Below, in pieces: positions 1-6,731 of a DNA stretch of 11,743 bases. The notes below the pieces were generated by a model. That model made no database searches. It saw nothing but the letters and a program-made list of their open reading frames with translations, and had not been told where the DNA came from. The position numbers and the translations under genes were made by a program. How positions within the stretch are numbered: the first letter of the stretch is position 1; the number at the start of each line of letters is the position of its first letter. The stretch comes from Ruminococcaceae bacterium UBA1772 (GTDB lineage: Bacteria; Bacillota; Clostridia; Oscillospirales; Acutalibacteraceae): the NCBI GenBank assembly GCA_002314645.1, contig DCGS01000019.1:3022-14764 (forward strand), in the 5' to 3' direction.

Positions 1-450
1 GAGCGTTACATCCCATATGTAATTGAACCATCACTTGGTGTTGAAAGATTGTTCCTTTCACTTCTTGTTGAAGCATATGATGAAGAAGTTGTAGATGCAG
101 AAAAGAATGACACTCGCGTAGTTATGCACTTCCATCCAACAATTGCTCCATATAAGGTTGCAGTTCTTCCTCTTTCAAAGAAGCTTTCAGATAAGGCAAG
201 TGAAATTTACACTGAACTTTCAAAGCACTTCATGGTTGATTATGATGACGCTGGTTCAATTGGTAAGCGTTACAGACGTGAGGACGAAATTGGTACTCCT
301 TTCTGTGTAACTGTTGACTTTGAAACAGTTGGCGATGAAAACACTCCAGCAGATAATGCTGTAACAGTACGTGATAGAGATACAATGGAACAAGTAAGAA
401 TTCCAATTGATCAGCTTGTATCTTACATTGAAGAAAAAATCAAATTCTAA
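1..450 (+). CDS. glyS: Glycyl-tRNA synthetase, C-terminal part (partial, 5' end outside window)
   Basis: This is the last 149 residues of the dimeric (alpha2, Bacillus/eukaryote-type) class II glycyl-tRNA synthetase, which charges tRNA-Gly with glycine in the cytoplasm. The reading frame is open from base 1 and the true start lies outside the window. The first residues, [10 protein letters not shown], form class II motif 3, including the ATP-binding arginine. From about residue 38 the HGTP anticodon-binding domain follows ([16 protein letters not shown]), with [20 protein letters not shown] near residues 81-100 typical of this family, and a final helix ending in EEKIKF. Codon use is biased (CTT for Leu, GTT/GTA for Val), as expected for a well-expressed gene. 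A strong terminator starts 11 bases after the stop, so glyS ends its transcript. A tRNA-Gly lies further along the window but is transcribed separately. Confidence 0.96.
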   Translation, partial: ERYIPYVIEPSLGVERLFLSLLVEAYDEEVVDAEKNDTRVVMHFHPTIAPYKVAVLPLSKKLSDKASEIYTELSKHFMVDYDDAGSIGKRYRREDEIGTPFCVTVDFETVGDENTPADNAVTVRDRDTMEQVRIPIDQLVSYIEEKIKF

Positions 451-460
451 TTAGAACAGA

Positions 461-487
461 AGGCGTGGGTAATTCCCACGCCTTTTT
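461..487 (+). terminator. Rho-independent terminator of glyS
   Basis: A perfect 9-bp G/C-rich stem (AGGCGTGGG at 461-469 with CCCACGCCT at 475-483) and a five-base loop are followed by a T run (483-487). The T run overlaps the stop codon of the convergent MocR gene. The minus-strand exit side is not T-rich, so it probably terminates mainly glyS. Confidence 0.9.
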
Positions 488-1895
488 ATTTATATGCTAC
501 TGCAAGTCTTTGACAGACATCACTAATATCTTCAGTTGATAATGAAGCAAAACCAACCATGACTTTATTATTTGGTTGAGTTCCAAAATAATATCTAGAT
601 GTTGGATATACCTTAACACCTTGTTTTAATGCGAGCATTGTCATATTTTCTTCAGTTAATCGTCCACTTAAATTTTTTAAAATAAAATGTGTGCCACCGC
701 CTGTGCCAATTATTTCAAAATCCTTAGGCAAGAGTTCTTTTAGTTCTTTTATAAGTGAGTCGTGCTTTTGCTTATAAAGTTTTCCTGTTTTTCTAAGATG
801 TTTTTCTAAATCTCCGGACTCAAAAAAGTAATGAAGTGCATGTTGTTCAAGTTCGGGAATGTTTGTATTGAATGTGTTGAAGAGCTCGTTGAATTCATTA
901 CACAAATGTTTTGGAAGAACTAAATAACCAATGCGTAGGGCTGGAGAGATTGCCTTTGACAGGGTGCCTAAATATATTACTCTTTCGTTTTGATCTATAC
1001 TTTGAAGGGATGGGATGGGTTGAGAGTTATATCTTAATTCACTGTCGTAATCATCTTCAATAATATAACCATTGTTATCTATTGCCCATTGAAGTAGCTT
1101 TTGCCTTTTACCTATGGGCATTACGACACCTAGTGGAAATTGGTGGGATGGGGTAACGTATGTTACCTTTGCATCGGTTTTAGATAACGCCCTAATAGAT
1201 ATGCCTGTGTTTGTAACAGGAATATCATATACTTTATTTGAAAGAAGACTCATGGTTTCACGAATTGTGTCGTAACCTGGATTTTCAATGGCGTAGGTAT
1301 TTATTGATTTATATTTTTTTAAAAGTATAAGTACTTGAGTAATGAGAACATATGTTGAAGGGCCAATTACAATTTGGTCTGAAGAACATTTTACCCCGCG
1401 TGCCACAAATAGATGTTCAGCAATGTCTTGCCTTAAGCAATCATAGCCGTCTCTATCGCCATATTTTGAAAAAAGCGTTGCTGCTTCATAATTTAATGCT
1501 AAGTCTATTGCCTTTTTCCAATTTTTAACTGGAAATTCTAAGGGATTTATAGTTCCATATTCAAGATTGTATTTAATTTGTATATTGTTTTTCTCATAAT
1601 TATTAGTTTGTAAGGGTGTTATTGTGTCCGAGTTGTTTTTCTTTTTAAAAAATGAAGTATCTATTTTCTCAACATAGTAGCCACTTCCTGGAATGTTGTT
1701 AACATAGCCTTCTGCCACTAATTGAGAATAGGCCTGTTTAATGGTGTTATTGCTAACCATAAGATCAGCGGCTAAAAGCCTAATGGGTGGAAGTTTTTCG
1801 TTTGCCTTCCTTTGATTATTTGCTATTTCATTCTTTATTGATTCATATATTTGTTCATATACTGGTGTTGGTGATTTTTTATTGATTGATATCAT
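486..1895 (-). CDS. MocR-family transcriptional regulator (GntR-type HTH fused to an aminotransferase-like domain)
   Basis: A 469-residue MocR/PdxR/GabR-type regulator: an N-terminal winged helix that binds DNA, joined to a fold-type I aminotransferase-like domain that binds PLP and senses a ligand. The GntR winged helix spans about residues 8-76 (PVYEQIYESIKNEI; LPPIRLLAADLMVSNNTIKQ; LVAEGYV). A linker rich in Lys/Asn/Thr covers about 77-108. The aminotransferase-like domain covers about 110-469 with family marks: GDRDGYDCLRQDIAEHL (146-162), SHQFPLGVVMP (250-260), EDDYDSELRY (280-289, with the Asp that contacts the PLP ring nitrogen) and TLSK (311-314, K314 being the expected PLP Schiff-base lysine). 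The ATG has GAGGCG six bases upstream on its strand. It is divergent from a PNPOx-like gene and shares with it a palindromic operator, so that gene is its likely target. The effector is unknown. ATA and AGG codons are more common than in the neighbouring well-expressed genes, which fits low expression and is only weak evidence of transfer. Confidence 0.93.
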   Translation of the reverse strand: MISINKKSPTPVYEQIYESIKNEIANNQRKANEKLPPIRLLAADLMVSNNTIKQAYSQLVAEGYVNNIPGSGYYVEKIDTSFFKKKNNSDTITPLQTNNYEKNNIQIKYNLEYGTINPLEFPVKNWKKAIDLALNYEAATLFSKYGDRDGYDCLRQDIAEHLFVARGVKCSSDQIVIGPSTYVLITQVLILLKKYKSINTYAIENPGYDTIRETMSLLSNKVYDIPVTNTGISIRALSKTDAKVTYVTPSHQFPLGVVMPIGKRQKLLQWAIDNNGYIIEDDYDSELRYNSQPIPSLQSIDQNERVIYLGTLSKAISPALRIGYLVLPKHLCNEFNELFNTFNTNIPELEQHALHYFFESGDLEKHLRKTGKLYKQKHDSLIKELKELLPKDFEIIGTGGGTHFILKNLSGRLTEENMTMLALKQGVKVYPTSRYYFGTQPNNKVMVGFASLSTEDISDVCQRLAVAYK

Positions 1896-1911
1896 AAATA
1901 CGCCTCAAATT

Positions 1912-1939
1912 GTATTAGTCAAAAAGTTTGAAATTGTAA
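1912..1939 (-). promoter_or_regulatory. Candidate promoter of the MocR gene
   Basis: On the minus strand, TTACAA (1939-1934) lies inside the left arm of the inverted repeat. It is followed after 16 bases by TAATAC (1917-1912), or after 17 by AATACA. Matches to the sigma-A consensus are poor (3 of 6 in each box). The call rests mostly on position and on symmetry with the plus-strand promoter. Confidence 0.35.
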
Positions 1940-1957
1940 CTTTCAAAAGTTACAATT
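1932..1957. promoter_or_regulatory. Perfect inverted repeat, probable MocR operator
   Basis: The arms AATTGTAACTT (1932-1942) and AAGTTACAATT (1947-1957) are exact reverse complements around a four-base spacer, TCAA. The repeat lies between two divergent genes, one of which encodes a GntR/MocR regulator. No T tract follows it, so it does not look like a terminator. Each arm contains an outward-facing TTACAA that can serve as a -35 element, so one bound dimer could act on both promoters. Confidence 0.75.
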
Positions 1958-1978
1958 AGGTGATATATTGAGTATACA
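1950..1978 (+). promoter_or_regulatory. Candidate promoter of the PNPOx-like gene
   Basis: TTACAA (1950-1955), a 17-base spacer and TATACA (1973-1978). An alternative -10, TATATT (1964-1969, 5 of 6 matches), would pair with TTTCAA at 1941-1946. In either reading the weak -35 falls inside the palindrome, as expected for a promoter needing or sensing a bound regulator. Confidence 0.45.
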
Positions 1979-2019
1979 AGATAAGCAGATTAAATGCAAA
2001 CAATTTTTGGAGGTATATT

Positions 2020-2493
2020 ATGTTTGATAGACAAATGGTAAAAATCAAGAGACAACTTTCTTCAGAAGCAACCGAAGAGCTTATGTTAAGAGGAAACCAC
2101 GGAACACTATCTGTTAATGGTGACGACGGATATCCTTATGGTGTTCCAATTAATTATGTTTATGTTGATGGTGCAATTTATTGTCACTCAGCAGGTAAAG
2201 GCTACAAGGTTGACTGTATAAAAAGAGATTCAAAGGTTTGCTTTAGTTCAACAGTAAGTGAAGAAATTGTTGAAAAGGAAACAACTGCAAAGTTCGAAAG
2301 CTTTATTGCTTTCGGTAAGGCTTCATTTGTAGATGATGCTGATGAGAAAAGAAAGGTTATGACAGCTTTCGTTGATAGACTTACTCCAAACGAAATTGCT
2401 ACAGGTATGGCATACCTTGAAAAAGTATTCGCTTCAGTAAATCTTATCAAGGTTACAATTGAGGATGTTAAGGGCAAGGCTTACCTTGGCTAA
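2020..2493 (+). CDS. Pyridoxamine 5'-phosphate oxidase-like / NimA-like FMN-binding protein
   Basis: A complete 157-residue cytoplasmic protein of the split-barrel flavin-binding fold (PNPOx-like, the branch that includes 5-nitroimidazole resistance NimA proteins). Visible marks are MLRGNHGTLSVNGDDGYPYG (22-41), VPINYVYVDGAIYCH (42-56) and HSAGKGYKVDCIKRDSKVCF (56-75). His56 and the following S-A-G-x-G are the typical cofactor-side segment of the NimA-like group. Members bind FMN (some bind haem), and most have unknown substrates. This one is too divergent from PdxH to be called a vitamin B6 enzyme. The ATG follows TTGGAGG with six bases between. It is a single gene under a promoter overlapping the MocR operator and ends in a long symmetric hairpin. 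A PLP-sensing regulator beside a PNPOx-fold enzyme suggests a B6-, amine- or redox-linked role, but that is inference. Confidence 0.85.
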   Translation: MFDRQMVKIKRQLSSEATEELMLRGNHGTLSVNGDDGYPYGVPINYVYVDGAIYCHSAGKGYKVDCIKRDSKVCFSSTVSEEIVEKETTAKFESFIAFGKASFVDDADEKRKVMTAFVDRLTPNEIATGMAYLEKVFASVNLIKVTIEDVKGKAYLG

Positions 2494-2508
2494 AACATAA
2501 ATAAGTCA

Positions 2509-2547
2509 AAGAAAAGAGATGTCACAAAATGTGACATCTCTTTTCTT
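2509..2547. terminator. Bidirectional terminator between the PNPOx-like gene and lexA
   Basis: A perfect 18-bp stem (AAGAAAAGAGATGTCACA at 2509-2526 with its reverse complement at 2530-2547) has a three-base loop. The arms end in T-rich sequence on both strands (CTCTTTTCTT in each direction), so it can serve both convergent genes. Confidence 0.88.
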
Positions 2548-2562
2548 AATAATATATTAAAG

Positions 2563-3165
2563 TTAATAGTATCTGAATACTGCTACTACTTTGCCAAGGA
2601 TTATGAGCTCGTCACAAATAATTGGGTCCATGTAGTCATTTTCTGGTTGGAGTCTGAAGTGGTCTTTTTCTTTATAGAATGTTTTAACAGTTGCTTCTTC
2701 ATCTATAAGAGCTACAACCTTGTCTCCGTTTTTGGCATTTGGAGTTTGCTCGGCAACAATGATGTCTCCGTCAAGAATGCCAGCATTTATCATACTTTCA
2801 CCTCTTACCTTAAGAGCAAAAAGGTTTTTGTCTGAAGAAATGTTACCAGCAAAAGGAATGTAACCTTCAATTTGTTCAACAGCAAGAATTGGTGCGCCAG
2901 CAGTTACTGTGCCAACAAGTGGAACTTGATGAACCTGCTGCTTTGCCTCTTCTTGAATGTTAAGTCTTATTGATCTTTTAAGAAGTGGGTCTCTTGAAAT
3001 GTAACCTGCTTCTTCAAGAGCATTAAGATTTGCTTGAACTGATGAAGTTGATTTAAGTCCAACTGCACCACCTATTTCTCTAACTGATGGTGGAACAGCA
3101 GTTTTCTTTGAGCGTTCAAGTAAATACTCATATATTTTCTTTTGAGTTTCATTAATGTTGTCCAT
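2563..3165 (-). CDS. lexA: LexA repressor, SOS response regulator (S24 self-cleaving)
   Basis: A full-length, 200-residue LexA, the repressor of DNA-damage genes that cuts itself when RecA-ssDNA filaments form. The N-terminal winged helix is residues 1-68 (TQKKIYEYLLERSK; VPPSVREIGGAVGLKSTSSV, the last part being the recognition helix). The cleavage site is Ala89-Gly90 in GTVTAGAP. The latent protease has nucleophile Ser124 (RGESMINAGILDGD) and general base Lys161 (ATVKTFYK). The C terminus LGKVVAVFRYY is typical. The chosen ATG at 3165 has AAAGGGG about seven bases upstream. The frame stays open much further upstream, but that part is not LexA-like and runs through the promoter. Two LexA boxes flank the promoter, indicating autorepression. 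It is transcribed alone and ends at the hairpin shared with the convergent gene. Confidence 0.97.
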   Translation of the reverse strand: MDNINETQKKIYEYLLERSKKTAVPPSVREIGGAVGLKSTSSVQANLNALEEAGYISRDPLLKRSIRLNIQEEAKQQVHQVPLVGTVTAGAPILAVEQIEGYIPFAGNISSDKNLFALKVRGESMINAGILDGDIIVAEQTPNAKNGDKVVALIDEEATVKTFYKEKDHFRLQPENDYMDPIICDELIILGKVVAVFRYY

Positions 3166-3190
3166 TTTAAAACCCCTTTCAAAGATTAAT

Positions 3191-3204
3191 TGCACAAATG
3201 TTCG
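3191..3204. promoter_or_regulatory. lexA: LexA box, promoter-proximal
   Basis: TGCACAAATGTTCG matches the Gram-positive SOS box CGAACNNNNGTTCG. The right half (GTTCG) is perfect and the left half matches 3 of 5. It lies just downstream of the lexA -10, around the expected transcription start, where a bound repressor would block initiation. Confidence 0.75.
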
Positions 3205-3209
3205 CTTTG

Positions 3210-3238
3210 AGTATAACACGTATTCTTGGAAAAAGCAA
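3210..3238 (-). promoter_or_regulatory. lexA: lexA promoter
   Basis: On the minus strand, TTGCTT (3238-3233), a 17-base spacer and TATACT (3215-3210, 5 of 6 matches). Start of transcription is expected near 3203. The -35 overlaps the distal LexA box by three bases. Confidence 0.6.
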
Positions 3239-3249
3239 ACATTTGTTTC
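3236..3249. promoter_or_regulatory. lexA: LexA box, promoter-distal
   Basis: CAAACATTTGTTTC matches CGAACNNNNGTTCG at 4 of 5 left and 3 of 5 right positions and contains the perfect palindrome AAACATTTGTTT with central symmetry broken only at ATTT. It overlaps the lexA -35 and lies 15 bases upstream of the -35 of the divergent gene, so it might also influence that promoter. Confidence 0.68.
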
Positions 3250-3263
3250 TTTATTTTGTAAAT

Positions 3264-3293
3264 TTGCTATAAATAATAGGTTTGTGGTAAAAT
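3264..3293 (+). promoter_or_regulatory. Promoter of the membrane protein-cyclase pair
   Basis: TTGCTA (3264-3269), an 18-base spacer and TAAAAT (3288-3293), preceded by TGG, which forms an extended -10 (TGnTAAAAT). The gene's ribosome binding site, GGAGG, is at 3316-3320. Confidence 0.55.
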
Positions 3294-3328
3294 AATAAAT
3301 AGATTTTTGCTGTTTGGAGGCTTTAATC

Positions 3329-5011
3329 ATGAGTAAAACTAAAAAAATAATTATTGGAGTAGTTGCGGCGGTTGTTTTAATTGTTGCATCACTTGGAATT
3401 GGATATGCAGCTGCACCAAGAGAATTCCTACAACTCTTTTTGTCTGATGGAACATATACGAAAGTTACTCTTGCAAAGAATCTTTCAAAAATGTATCCAC
3501 AGGTTGAAAAGTTTGCTGCAAACGTAGACGATAAGAAGCTTGGCTTTGAAGCAAATGGATCTGTTGAAGCAAACTTTAATGCAAAGATTATTCCAAACAA
3601 GACCATGGCCGAGGAATTGTCTAAGTATATCAGTTCTCTTAAAATGAATTCTAATTTAAATATTAACGGCGCATTGGCCGGTCTTAATGCAAAGCTTTCA
3701 GATGACGAGAATGAAGTGTTATCTGTAAATGTAATTGCAGATCCAATGTCTGCGTATTTAAATGTTAAACAACTTGATCTTGGCTGGATGAATTTAGATA
3801 TTAAAGAGGACGAAGTTCAGCATGATGTTGGCGTTGTAAATAAGACATACGAAAATATCATTGAAGAGAAAGTTGATGGAGACTTAAAAAAAGCAGTTTA
3901 TGATTATGCAGAAGCTGCGGTGGATCTTTTTGATTCTGATAAGATTTCTATATCAGATGAGAAAGATTTCGCCCTTGGCTCAGCTCTTGCAAAAGGTGAG
4001 GTTGTCACCGTGTCAATGAGCGCTGCTGACTTGATAAACTGCGTAGATACAGTAATTTCTAAAGCAGGAGAAGACGAGAAGACATTTGAAAGTGTAAATA
4101 AATGTCTTCCAGAAAGTGAGCAGATGAGTTTTGCTGACTTTAAAAATAAGCTCTCGAGTCTTCGTGAAAAATTTGTAAAAAAGGTGAATGACAGTAAGAT
4201 TGAAACTGCAAACCTCGACTTCTTTGTAGATTCAAGAAATGACATTACTGCAGTAGAAATTAATTTAAATAGTAATAAGAATACAAACATTGCATCATTT
4301 GTTATTGAAGATGAAAATGACGCAGCATACGCTTTTTGCATTAAGTCTGACAATGAAACTACCATGTTAATTGATATAAAGAAGCTTTCAGACGAAAATG
4401 GTGTTATTACTATTGAAAAGAAGATGGCTGAAGGTCAACTTCAAGTTAAAGCAAGATATTCAGATCTTGATGTTAAAGATGATGGAATCTACGGAAAATT
4501 TGACACAGATCCATTTATAATTCCAGGCAATGAAGATCTTGGTAAAGTGGAACTTAGTCTTGATGTAGCTAAGGAGAATAAAGCAATAGACTTTAAAGTT
4601 GATGGAAATATAGAAAATATTGGATCGCTTAAGGTTTCACTTGATGTGGCAAAAACTGAGTATGAGGACTTTACTCTTCCAAAGTCAAATGATATAAAGC
4701 CTTTTGATAGTGAGAAATTAAAGTCTGAAATTGTACAGTACTTTATGGTTGAACTCCCACAAACAGATAAGCAGTACAAAGCCGTTTACCAGAACATAGT
4801 TGGTAACGTTGTTCAAAACGCAATTGGAAGTTTCTTCGGAAGTCTGTTTGGTGGAAATATAAAAGATAATCCGTTTGGAAATTTAATAGATGGTAGTAGT
4901 CTTGGAAGCGGAATAGAAAAAATAATTGAAAGCACACAAAATGGCGATTCATCCTCCGTTGGAGAAATAATTGGAGATTTCTTTGGCGCCTTTGGATTTG
5001 GAAAAAATTGA
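3329..5011 (+). CDS. Membrane-anchored protein of unknown family
   Basis: A 560-residue protein I do not recognise. It starts MSKTKK, then one hydrophobic segment at about 7-26 (IIIGVVAAVVLIVASLGIGY) followed by AAAP, which could be a signal-peptide cleavage site or simply the end of a membrane anchor. The rest is hydrophilic and acidic, so it is probably outside the membrane. Alternating polar/hydrophobic strands (for example LNINGALAGLNAKL and LKVSLDVAK) suggest a beta-rich fold in places. KVELSLDVAK (406-415) and LKVSLDVAK (434-442) look like a short internal repeat. The last 60 or so residues are rich in Gly, Phe, Ser and Asn (IGSFFGSLFGG; IIGDFFGAFGFGKN). The ATG was chosen because GGAGG sits eight bases upstream. 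The next gene starts 11 bases after the stop, with its ribosome binding site overlapping this TGA, so the two are probably translated from one message. No enzyme motif is visible. Confidence 0.8.
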   Translation: MSKTKKIIIGVVAAVVLIVASLGIGYAAAPREFLQLFLSDGTYTKVTLAKNLSKMYPQVEKFAANVDDKKLGFEANGSVEANFNAKIIPNKTMAEELSKYISSLKMNSNLNINGALAGLNAKLSDDENEVLSVNVIADPMSAYLNVKQLDLGWMNLDIKEDEVQHDVGVVNKTYENIIEEKVDGDLKKAVYDYAEAAVDLFDSDKISISDEKDFALGSALAKGEVVTVSMSAADLINCVDTVISKAGEDEKTFESVNKCLPESEQMSFADFKNKLSSLREKFVKKVNDSKIETANLDFFVDSRNDITAVEINLNSNKNTNIASFVIEDENDAAYAFCIKSDNETTMLIDIKKLSDENGVITIEKKMAEGQLQVKARYSDLDVKDDGIYGKFDTDPFIIPGNEDLGKVELSLDVAKENKAIDFKVDGNIENIGSLKVSLDVAKTEYEDFTLPKSNDIKPFDSEKLKSEIVQYFMVELPQTDKQYKAVYQNIVGNVVQNAIGSFFGSLFGGNIKDNPFGNLIDGSSLGSGIEKIIESTQNGDSSSVGEIIGDFFGAFGFGKN

Positions 5012-5021
5012 GGTGAGTAAT

Positions 5022-5627
5022 TTGAAAATTATTGATATTTCAAGAGATGTTGCTACTTGCGGTGTGTACCCTGGAGACCCAGAGACACAAATTAGAAAGA
5101 TGAACGACATGGCAAATGGCGATGAATACAATTTGTCAATCATTGGTGCATCGCTTCATGCGGGAACTCATATAGATTCACCATCGCATGTTTTTGAGGC
5201 GGAGGAAGATAGTAGAACACTTTCTGACTTTCCACTGGAGAAATTCATAGGACCAGTTAGAGTAATTACTCTTCCAAGTGGACCTATAACAGGTGAAATT
5301 GTTGAAAACTATTTTCCAAAGTACGACAAAAAAGTCATCCTTAGAATGAAGGAAGATACATACTTTTTTGTTGGGGCCGCTGAAGACGTAGCGGACATAA
5401 AGTACGATTTATTGGGATTTAATAAGTCGACAATTGGTGGAAGCAATGAAATTCCGGTACACAGAGCAATACTTGGAGCGGGCACTTTACTGCTTGAGAA
5501 TTTGGATCTTTCAAATGTGGAAGATGGTGAATATTACCTTCTTGCACAGCCACTTAAAATAAGCGGAGTTGAAGCGGCCCCAGTTAGAGCATTGCTCATA
5601 GATGAAAGAAAGACAGTTAAGAAATAA
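5022..5627 (+). CDS. Cyclase / arylformamidase (KynB)-family metal-dependent hydrolase
   Basis: A 201-residue member of the cyclase family (kynurenine formamidase, isatin hydrolase and relatives). The signature HAGTHIDSPSH (46-56) gives the metal ligands His46, His50, Asp52 and probably His56. It is preceded by GVYPGDPE (14-21) and followed by the family's C-terminal pattern: IPVHRAIL, LLLENLDLSNVEDGEYYLLAQ, then APVRALLID. The start is taken as TTG at 5022 because AGGTGA lies five bases upstream, exactly where the neighbour's stop falls. A longer frame to 4971 would have no such site and would run back into the previous gene. Length fits the short bacterial KynB group (about 210). No tryptophan-catabolism gene is nearby, so the substrate is unknown. 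It is the second gene of a probable two-gene operon with the membrane protein, and a terminator follows 37 bases on. Confidence 0.88.
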   Translation: MKIIDISRDVATCGVYPGDPETQIRKMNDMANGDEYNLSIIGASLHAGTHIDSPSHVFEAEEDSRTLSDFPLEKFIGPVRVITLPSGPITGEIVENYFPKYDKKVILRMKEDTYFFVGAAEDVADIKYDLLGFNKSTIGGSNEIPVHRAILGAGTLLLENLDLSNVEDGEYYLLAQPLKISGVEAAPVRALLIDERKTVKK

Positions 5628-5664
5628 TAAGTCGACAAAAAGAAAATCTAAGTGAACAAAGAAG

Positions 5665-5700
5665 AAATGAGTGGGCTTCGGCCCGCTCATTTTTGTTTTA
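5665..5700 (+). terminator. Rho-independent terminator after the cyclase gene
   Basis: A 12-bp stem (AAATGAGTGGGC at 5665-5676 with GCCCGCTCATTT at 5681-5692, one G-U pair) is closed by a stable TTCG tetraloop and followed by TTTTTGTTTTA. Confidence 0.92.
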
Positions 5701-5764
5701 TGGTATATACGAAAAACCCGAGTCATAGACTTTACAAAAGAAGATTATGATTTAGGTGATGTTT

Positions 5765-6721
5765 ATGAAAAAGTATTTGCCAGAGGGCCGTCAAATTAAT
5801 TCAGTATTAAATAGGAAGCTATGCGACTCGGTACAGTCACTGAAAAAAGCGTGTGAAGAGGAAATAGTGCTTGAAGGATTTTGCACACGCTGTGACAGGG
5901 ACCATAATTTATATGTAAAGCTTGGCGAGTTTGAGGGAATGATCCCAAGAGTAGAAGGCGCGTATGGCATTGATACAGGTGTGGTGAAGGATATTGCAAT
6001 AATTTCCCGAGTTGGAAAACCTGTATGCTTTGTTGTAACGGGAATATCTGATTCCAGCGAGGGGACAAAATTGCTTTTGAGCAGAAGGCGTGTTCAGGAG
6101 AAGTACATAAACGAGTGCGTTTATGACCTGCAGCCTGGAGATATCCTATCCGCAACCGTCACACATTTAGAACCATTCGGTGCATTTGTAGATATAGGAG
6201 CGGGAATTAACGCTCTATTGCCAGTTGATAATATTTCAGTTTCAAGAATTCCGCATCCATCGGCAAGGTTTAAACAAGGGCAAAATATTAAATGCATTGT
6301 AAAGAGCAATGAGGATGGAAAGATTACTTTGACACATAAGGAACTTCTTGGAACATGGGAGGAAAACGCAAAAAAAATAATTCCTGGAGAAACGGTTCCA
6401 GGAATTATAAGGTCAATTGAAGATTATGGGATTTTCGTTGAACTTACGCCGAATTTATCTGGCCTTGCCGAGTTTACAGCGGGTGTTCGTCCAGGTCAAA
6501 TGGCAAGCGTTTATGTAAAAAGTGTCTGTCCAGAAAAAATGAAAATTAAGCTGGTTATAATAGATTCCTTTGATATGGAGAAGGATAGTCAGACTCTAAA
6601 AAGGAATATTAGTTTTAAACCAATACATTATTTCATAGAAAATGAAGAACATATAAGTAAGTTTACTTATTCTCCCGCTGGATCATTTAAACTAATTGAA
6701 ACGGATTTTTCGTGTGAATGA
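5765..6721 (+). CDS. RNA-binding protein with three S1 domains (ribosomal protein S1-like)
   Basis: A 318-residue cytoplasmic protein with three tandem S1/OB-fold units. Unit 1, about 34-113, is the most divergent (IVLEGFCTRCDRDHNLYVKL; ends KLLLSRRRVQEKY). Unit 2, about 122-195, is the clearest (GDILSATVTHLEPFGAFVDI; INALLPVDNIS; GKITLTHKEL). Unit 3, about 206-272, retains GIIRSIEDYGIFVEL and LSGLAEF but lacks the usual basic end. A tail of about 45 residues shows no domain. S1 units bind single-stranded RNA. True ribosomal S1 proteins usually have more units, so this is better called S1-like; it could act on the ribosome or in RNA decay. The ATG at 5765 follows AGGTG by six bases. GTG at 5756 and ATG at 5759 are in frame but overlap that site. 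It stands alone between a terminator and a convergent gene, and no clear promoter is visible. Confidence 0.85.
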   Translation: MKKYLPEGRQINSVLNRKLCDSVQSLKKACEEEIVLEGFCTRCDRDHNLYVKLGEFEGMIPRVEGAYGIDTGVVKDIAIISRVGKPVCFVVTGISDSSEGTKLLLSRRRVQEKYINECVYDLQPGDILSATVTHLEPFGAFVDIGAGINALLPVDNISVSRIPHPSARFKQGQNIKCIVKSNEDGKITLTHKELLGTWEENAKKIIPGETVPGIIRSIEDYGIFVELTPNLSGLAEFTAGVRPGQMASVYVKSVCPEKMKIKLVIIDSFDMEKDSQTLKRNISFKPIHYFIENEEHISKFTYSPAGSFKLIETDFSCE

Positions 6722-6731
6722 AAAATGTGTG

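Noticed and set aside
1345..1358. SOS-box-like AGAACATATGTTGA
   Set aside because: It lies well inside the MocR coding region, matches only one half well and is not near a promoter, so chance is the better explanation.
1932..1957. The palindrome as a transcription terminator
   Set aside because: It lies between divergent starts, has an A/T-rich stem and lacks a T tract, so operator is the better reading.
3166..3606. Open frame extending lexA upstream
   Set aside because: The extra residues do not resemble LexA and would cover the lexA promoter, both LexA boxes and the start of the divergent gene. The ATG at 3165 has a good ribosome binding site.
3904..4365. Minus-strand 153-residue frame
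   Set aside because: It is a shadow of the membrane protein gene, with a Ser/Phe-rich low-complexity composition and no ribosome binding site or family features.
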